From NCBI GenBank assembly GCA_041609995.1, contig JBFIPU010000037.1:1-24631 (forward strand): DNA of 24,631 bases, read 5' to 3'. Of this stretch, positions 20,519 to 24,631 are shown piece by piece. The first letter of the stretch is position 1. Each line of letters starts with the position of its first letter. This DNA is from JABDOU01 sp041609995 (GTDB lineage Bacteria; Actinomycetota; Acidimicrobiia; Spongiisociales; SHLN01). The notes under the pieces were generated by a model. The model did not search any database and was not told the DNA's origin. It saw nothing but the letters and a program-made list of their open reading frames with translations. A program made the position numbers and the translations under genes.

Positions 20519-21747
20519 CCGAGGGGCTCAGACAGGTACCGGTACGAGGGCTGGTTCACCTCAGGGGTCTTGGAGCTGGTGGCGCGATCGGTCTGCGTGG
20601 TGACGACCTGCATTCTCACGTCGACGGAGGTATCGAGCCGGTCGGACAGATAGCTGGCCAGAGCTGTGACAGGTGGCGTCCGCTTCGCACTCGCAACCAA
20701 AACGACGTTGACATCGGTCACCTCGCCCGCCACGTCGACCGAAACATCGACCACCTCGGCGGCGCTGTTGTCCGAGTCGACGAACTCCTCCACCGCCGCC
20801 ACGATGTCGGCCGTTTGGTCGGTCGGAGGCAACACGTGCCCCCTCCCGAACTGGAGCGGCAGTACCACGATGATGACGGCCAGCGCCACCCACCGGAGCC
20901 CGGACGCAATCGACGAGTTTCCTGTGAGCAGGCGGCGGCCAGGCACGAACCCGCATGCGATGAACGTGAGAGAAGCGCTGATGACGATGCCGGTCACGTT
21001 GACGAGGTACAGCATCATGGCACCCAGCGCCATCTGCCATTCGGTCATTTGCAGCATGATGCCCACCGTGGCCAGCGGCGGCACCAGCGCCACAGCCACG
21101 GCAACGCCGGGGAGCGCGTCGCTGGCCTGTTTGCGTACCTGCCCGTAGGCCCCGGCGGCCCCGGCGGCCAGCGCGATGCCGAGGTCGAGGAGGTTGGGAG
21201 AGGTGCGTGCCACCAGCTCTCCGGGCAGAGGGATCGGGTCACCAGGCACGGCGAACGCAATCAACGCCGCCAATCCGATGGAGAGGACAGAACCGACGAA
21301 CACGAGGAACGACTGGCGGATTACGCGAAGCGGCCACGCCATCACCACCGCCGCCGCCACTGCCAGAGCCGGCCCCATGAGGGGCGCCACCAGCATCGCA
21401 CCGATGACCACCGCTGTGGAGTCGGAAATCAGGCCTAGCGCGGCGATGGTCACCGCCAGGGCCATGAGCGACAGGTACCGGGCAAAAAACGGCCGAATTC
21501 GAGGGCCTTCGTGGAAGAGTGCGAAGATGACGCGGCGGCGTTCGTCTGGATGAACGTGATCGTGCTGCTCGAGATGCACGCCCAGGTGAGCCAATGCGGA
21601 ACCAACGACACCGGAAAAGCGCACCAAGGGAGCAGCTATCAGCCCCGCCGTTCCCTCTGACGCCGGCCCCCCGGACCCGGCGGCGGACGATCCCTCCGCC
21701 GGCTCTGAGAGACTCTCGGCCCGATCGTCAACGCTGTGATCGGTCAT
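20515..21747 (-). CDS. DUF389 family membrane protein
   Basis: A 410-residue protein with a hydrophilic N-terminal region (~1-90), about six membrane helices (~90-300) and a C-terminal extracytoplasmic or cytoplasmic domain. Characteristic DUF389/TIGR00341 segments are YLSLMALAVTIAALGLISDSTAVVIGAMLVAPLMGPA, GAYGQVRKQASDALPGVAVAVALVPPLATVGI and LYLVNVTGIVISASLTFIACGF. The function of the family is not established. The N-terminus is rich in Ser, Gly, Ala and Glu and includes a His-rich stretch (HLEQHDHVHPDE) that might bind metal. The last codon overlaps the end of pfk on the opposite strand. Its ATG at 21747 is preceded by a purine-rich AGAGAG rather than a canonical Shine-Dalgarno sequence. 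Confidence 0.88.
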   Translation of the reverse strand: MTDHSVDDRAESLSEPAEGSSAAGSGGPASEGTAGLIAAPLVRFSGVVGSALAHLGVHLEQHDHVHPDERRRVIFALFHEGPRIRPFFARYLSLMALAVTIAALGLISDSTAVVIGAMLVAPLMGPALAVAAAVVMAWPLRVIRQSFLVFVGSVLSIGLAALIAFAVPGDPIPLPGELVARTSPNLLDLGIALAAGAAGAYGQVRKQASDALPGVAVAVALVPPLATVGIMLQMTEWQMALGAMMLYLVNVTGIVISASLTFIACGFVPGRRLLTGNSSIASGLRWVALAVIIVVLPLQFGRGHVLPPTDQTADIVAAVEEFVDSDNSAAEVVDVSVDVAGEVTDVNVVLVASAKRTPPVTALASYLSDRLDTSVDVRMQVVTTQTDRATSSKTPEVNQPSYRYLSEPLG

Positions 21748-21831
21748 AATATCTCTCTAAGTGGTCGGGAGGATGCTAATAGCTCCATACGGTGGTGATC
21801 CAAATCGGTAGTGTCATTTTTCGCGTAGCCC

Positions 21832-21854
21832 TGACTAGTGACCGGGACTAGTCA
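21832..21854. promoter_or_regulatory. 8-bp palindrome with ACTAGT core upstream of the DUF389 gene
   Basis: TGACTAGT-GACCGGG-ACTAGTCA is a perfect 8-bp inverted repeat with a 7-nt spacer, about 85 bp upstream of the DUF389 start. It also reads as an alternative GTGAC/GTCAC pair. It may be an operator for the minus-strand gene or a structure ending transcription of the non-coding stretch to its right; no T-tract supports a terminator. Confidence 0.35.
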
Positions 21855-21903
21855 CGGAGTCGTCGTTACCGACCGATGGTCGAGACCGCGAACCTCATCC
21901 GTA

Positions 21904-22241
21904 GCAACCCTTCGGATCCTTGGGAGTTGCTCCGCAACTCGACCTGATCGGTACACCCCAGCCCTGTTTGCAGGAGCGCCACCGCAACGCCGACCACGAG
22001 CGAAGCTGCAAAGAAATGGGAACGCTTCGAGTTCCTCGGGCCTGTAGCTCAGTCTGGTTAGAGCAGCTGATCGACCCTCTTTGAACGAGCGCCACGCGAC
22101 CACCCCACCACGCGAGACCGAGCGAAGCTTCAAAAAGGGCAACCCTTCGGGTTGCTTGCGAGTTCGCAAACGAACTCGTAGTCGACATCGAGTTTGGCAA
22201 CGCCAAACTCACCAGGAATCCGCAGGATTCCCATAATCCGT
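21904..22241. repeat. Array of short perfect hairpins around a tRNA fragment
   Basis: This non-coding stretch contains a series of small inverted repeats with 3-4 nt loops: GAGTTGC/GCAACTC (21924-21940), GCAACCC/GGGTTGC (22139-22155), GAGTTCG/CGAACTC (22160-22177), GAGTTTGGC/GCCAAACTC (22190-22210) and GGAATCC/GGATTCC (22215-22231). A looser GGAAC/GTTCC pair lies at 22019-22035. Three of the stems begin with GAGTT. Two imperfect copies of a longer unit starting GAGCGCCAC and containing GAGCGAAGC are seen at about 21974-22037 and 22087-22155. The first is directly followed by a tRNA 5' fragment. No coding frame of quality covers this region. Confidence 0.65.
22038..22066 (+). pseudogene. Truncated tRNA: 5' 29 nt identical to the downstream tRNA
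   Basis: The 29 nt GGGCCTG...GAGCAG, and the four bases CCTC before them, are identical to the 5' half of the intact tRNA at 22281, covering acceptor 5' strand, D-arm and the first anticodon-stem base. The sequence then diverges completely (CTGATCG...). There is no matching 3' half, so it cannot make a tRNA. The 10-mer CATAATCCGT, which in the intact tRNA spans the anticodon and 3' stem, recurs at 22232-22241 and might be a second relic. Confidence 0.75.
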
Positions 22242-22280
22242 AGGATGATGAGGCCGCCCAACCTGGATCGGCATTACCTC

Positions 22281-22355
22281 GGGCCTGTAGCTCAGTCTGG
22301 TTAGAGCAGCGGACTCATAATCCGTCGGTCGTAGGTTCAAGTCCTACCGGGCCCA
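22281..22355 (+). tRNA. tRNA with CAT anticodon, probably tRNA-Ile2 (lysidine type)
   Basis: A 75-nt cloverleaf: acceptor GGGCCTG/CGGGCCC, D-arm GCTC-AGTCTGGTTA-GAGC, anticodon arm GCGGA-CTCATAA-TCCGT (anticodon CAT), 5-nt variable loop CGGTC, T-arm GTAGG-TTCAAGT-CCTAC and discriminator A. No CCA is encoded, so it is added after transcription. Acceptor pairs C4-G69 and C5-G68 match the TilS determinants of E. coli Ile2 rather than elongator Met (U4-A69, A5-U68), and the G-rich acceptor resembles other Ile tRNAs. Elongator Met remains possible. Initiator Met is excluded: there is no run of three G-C pairs next to the anticodon loop and position 1 pairs with 72. Confidence 0.9.
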
Positions 22356-22885
22356 CTGCGATTCACTTGAACCGCGAAGCGTCGTCCTTACCTCTGAGAA
22401 TGCCGACGCATGAGCCGTGCGTCCTGTTGGGTTCCCGGCACGACACGCTTGAACCTCCGGCGCTCAATAGGTGCCGATCTCGTTCACGCTTCGGCAAGTG
22501 CGTTCGTGCGCCTGATTTGGTGATATGGGTGGGTAATCGACCTGGCCTGATCTTGGGAGACCCGGCGGCGTTGGTCCGGGTGAGGAGCATCTTCCCCAAC
22601 ATGATTGGGGTGACGCCTCCTCGCGTGGTCCTGGGTGACGGTGCCTTGCCGCGTTGAGGTCACTCGCGTCCGAAGACGTCGCAATCCAGCGCGAGCGGGT
22701 GATCCAGTCGATCGAGACGCTCCTGCGCTGCTGTGATGCCCGGGGATTGATGTGTGCCAACGACTCGTCGACCAGGCTTACTCCGTTCATCGCCCAAGCG
22801 CGATCAAGGGCCATGCGGCCCTATCCGGCGGATTACGCGATTCCTACGATCCACAAAGGCATCCAGAACACGGAAGGTCGGTCCC
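22356..22885. other. Stretch without a recognisable gene
   Basis: These ~530 bp contain only short frames on both strands with unconvincing protein sequences and no good ribosome-binding sites. One perfect hairpin is present, CCCCAA-CATGA-TTGGGG (22594-22610), not followed by a T-tract. The region should hold the end of the tRNA transcript and the promoter of the beta-propeller gene. Decayed coding sequence is possible, but nothing identifiable is seen. Confidence 0.5.
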
Positions 22886-24631
22886 ATGGTCCCACCCTTC
22901 TCACGGCGACCGGGTGGCTATCGAGCGATACCTGCCGGCTCCATTGGTTTGTTTCTGGCTTTGATGATCGCTCTCGTGTTGGGCACCTTGATCTCCGGCC
23001 TGAGTCCCGGCGCCGGTATAGCCACTGACATGACCCACCTCGAAGCAATCGCGTTCACCGGAGGCGAGACCACTGACGCCGATATCTATCTGATGGATAC
23101 CGAGGGAAACGTGCTTCAGAACGTGACGACTCAGCCGTTGGATGACCGAGGCGGGTGGTGGTCATGGGACGGCGCCCGGCTCGCTTTCGTCTCAGACCGA
23201 GACGGATCGGATACGCTGTACGTTGAGAACTTCGACGGCTCCGAACCCACGACCATTGCGGCTGTCCCAGATCTCGACTGGTCGTGGTCTCCTGACGGCC
23301 GCTTCATTGCGTGGGTCTCCCACAGCCAGGTCCCGGACCTCTGGGTGACCGATGTAATCACGGGTTCAACCGTCAACCTGACGGAGGGGGCCATTGAGGT
23401 TTCGGGGCCGACATGGTCGCCTGATGGGCTCTCCATCATGTTTGCTTCATCCAGCGACCTGGGAGGTCGAGACATCTCCGTCCTCCCGGCTGCGGGCGGC
23501 TCTGCGATCACCCTCACTGCCGACCGCGCCGCGGACGACTTCGCGCCACAGTGGTCCCCCGATGGTTCACACATTGCCTTCGTTGGCCGGGACGATCCGG
23601 ATGTTCTCTATGTGATGGATGCCGACGGCGGCAAACGATTGGCCATCGCTGAATACGACCCAGGAGACGCTCTCTGCCCGGGTGGATTCTCCTCATTGGC
23701 TTGGTCCCCTGATGGCTCGACGATCGCTTTCGCCGCACGAGGGTCTTCGTGCAGTCCCCATTCGGAGTTCGTAGAGTTCTTCACCGTGCCCCAAAACGGC
23801 GGCGAGGTCACATCCCTGGCGTCGGGCTCTTCGTGGAGGGCCGGTGGACCGACCTGGTCACCGGATGGCACGAGAATCTCGATCGAAACGGGCGGCGTAT
23901 TGCATCAATCGGTCACGCTGGTCGATCCCGACGGCACCGATCGGGTCGTTATTGACGTTCCCCTCGGCGGTGATTCGCGGTCTCCGAACTGGTCACCCGA
24001 CGGCTCCCAACTCGCCTTCGTTCTCGACCCGGACGTCAACCATGCATTTGAACGGCCGCCCTCGGCCTTCGATATCTATGTCGTTGACAAGGATGGCGTC
24101 AACCCCACCTATCTCACCGATGGCGAGGCTCCGGCCTGGAGGCCGCTGCCTGCTGCCGGGGTCGGTTTGGTGGATACGACCACCGGCCAGTGGCATATTC
24201 AAGGAGAACGCTCGTTCTACTTCGGGATACCAGGAGACGTCCCCGTTGTCGGGGATTGGGACTGCGACGGTCAAGAAACCCCGGGCATGTTCAGAGAAGC
24301 AAACGGTTTCGCCTATTTGCGCGACACAGTCGATACAGGCATCGCCAATATCGAATTCTTTTTCGGTATCGGTGGCGATATCCCCCTGGCTGGCGATTGG
24401 AATGGAGATGGGTGCGACTCGCTCGGTATCTACCGGCCCAACATGGGCAAAGTCTTCCTACGCAACACACTCGACACGGGACTGGCCACCACCGAGTATT
24501 TCTTCGGTATCCCAGGCGACCGGCCATTCGTCGGTGACTTTGATGGTGACGGCGACGACGAAATCGGCCTCTATCGCGAATCCACCGGATTCACCTATCT
24601 GCGGTTGACCCACTCGAGCGGCATCGCAGAC
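22886..24631 (+). CDS. TolB-like beta-propeller protein with FG-GAP-like repeats (partial, runs off the window)
   Basis: The frame from ATG 22886 is open for 582 codons to the edge. The start has GGAAGG 8 nt upstream. Residues ~20-40 (AGSIGLFLALMIALVLGTL) are a signal anchor or signal peptide, so the protein is extracytoplasmic. Residues ~50-430 hold seven PD40/WD40-like motifs (WSWDGARLAF, WSPDGRFIAW, WSPDGLSIMF, WSPDGSHIAF, WSPDGSTIAF, WSPDGTRISI, WSPDGSQLAF), consistent with a seven-bladed TolB-type propeller. From ~440 there are three copies, with an exact 47-residue period, of a repeat of the form FGxxGDxPxxGDWxxDG...LGxYRxxxGxxxLR. Its Asp-rich loops (DWDCDG, DWNGDG, DFDGDG) look like calcium-binding FG-GAP/VCBS sites. 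A role in surface binding or scaffolding is likely; no enzyme motif is seen. Confidence 0.88.
   Translation, partial: MVPPFSRRPGGYRAIPAGSIGLFLALMIALVLGTLISGLSPGAGIATDMTHLEAIAFTGGETTDADIYLMDTEGNVLQNVTTQPLDDRGGWWSWDGARLAFVSDRDGSDTLYVENFDGSEPTTIAAVPDLDWSWSPDGRFIAWVSHSQVPDLWVTDVITGSTVNLTEGAIEVSGPTWSPDGLSIMFASSSDLGGRDISVLPAAGGSAITLTADRAADDFAPQWSPDGSHIAFVGRDDPDVLYVMDADGGKRLAIAEYDPGDALCPGGFSSLAWSPDGSTIAFAARGSSCSPHSEFVEFFTVPQNGGEVTSLASGSSWRAGGPTWSPDGTRISIETGGVLHQSVTLVDPDGTDRVVIDVPLGGDSRSPNWSPDGSQLAFVLDPDVNHAFERPPSAFDIYVVDKDGVNPTYLTDGEAPAWRPLPAAGVGLVDTTTGQWHIQGERSFYFGIPGDVPVVGDWDCDGQETPGMFREANGFAYLRDTVDTGIANIEFFFGIGGDIPLAGDWNGDGCDSLGIYRPNMGKVFLRNTLDTGLATTEYFFGIPGDRPFVGDFDGDGDDEIGLYRESTGFTYLRLTHSSGIAD

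Noticed and set aside
21904..22241. CRISPR array
   Set aside because: The hairpins differ from one another, are not regularly spaced and there are no spacers of uniform length or cas genes.
22038..22355. tRNA interrupted by a group I intron
   Set aside because: The break lies at the start of the anticodon stem, not in the anticodon loop. The full 5' half is present again in the intact copy, and no intron core is visible.
22038..22355. Integration (att) site of a mobile element at the tRNA
   Set aside because: The duplicated part is the 5' half, whereas tRNA-targeting integrases usually duplicate the 3' end. The direct repeats are only ~240 bp apart and no integrase is seen.
22363..22814. 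Small genes in the region after the tRNA, on either strand
   Set aside because: Several overlapping frames of 60-120 codons exist, but none has a convincing start, composition or family resemblance.

Overview
The window is high-GC, densely packed bacterial DNA, most likely from an actinomycete-type organism (Actinomycetota, possibly Acidimicrobiia; this is inference). Supporting signs are many GTG and one probable TTG start, stop/start overlaps, promoter-to-start spacing that implies leaderless mRNAs, a tRNA without an encoded CCA end, and Actinobacteria-like protein families. No plasmid, phage or IS machinery is visible.

The centrepiece is a bacterial microcompartment (BMC) operon on the + strand at about 2675-8554. 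It encodes a small winged-helix regulator, an RpiB/LacA-type sugar-phosphate isomerase homologue, a deoxyribose-5-phosphate aldolase (DeoC), a tandem-domain shell protein (BMC-T), a hexameric shell protein (BMC-H), a pentameric vertex protein (BMC-P), a CoA-acylating aldehyde dehydrogenase, a second BMC-T and two more BMC-P. This matches the bioinformatically proposed 'sugar phosphate utilising' (SPU) BMC class. The expected route is 2-deoxyribose-5-phosphate to glyceraldehyde-3-phosphate plus acetaldehyde (DeoC), then acetaldehyde to acetyl-CoA (aldehyde dehydrogenase) inside a protein shell. All three enzymes carry a similar short amphipathic N-terminal helix, the likely encapsulation tag. 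No phosphotransacylase or dedicated BMC alcohol dehydrogenase is present. Divergent from the operon is an MttB-superfamily (non-pyrrolysine) methyltransferase homologue. The shared 58-bp promoter region holds two copies of a CTGC-N7-GCAG dyad exactly 21 bp apart, a likely operator.

Left of the BMC locus are the 5' part of a Gfo/Idh/MocA oxidoreductase (- strand, running off the window) and a VOC-family dioxygenase-like gene. To the right are a DUF1028 protein and a lipoprotein alpha/beta hydrolase (- strand), then on the + strand a zinc alcohol dehydrogenase, a small VOC protein, an EamA transporter, an OFA-type MFS transporter and a DEAD-box helicase with a C-terminal canonical RRM.

From 16218 to 19316 there is a tightly packed cell-envelope operon: a cupredoxin lipoprotein, a NosD-like parallel beta-helix protein with three C-terminal membrane helices, and a Tat-exported two-domain multicopper oxidase. 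Together they suggest extracytoplasmic copper/redox chemistry. A phosphofructokinase and a convergent DUF389 membrane protein follow.

The last part (21748-24631) holds an unusual non-coding stretch of short perfect hairpins, a 29-nt fragment identical to the 5' end of a tRNA, and the intact tRNA (CAT anticodon, probably Ile2). About 530 bp without a recognisable gene follow. Last comes the start of a large TolB-like beta-propeller protein with 47-residue FG-GAP-like repeats that runs off the right edge.
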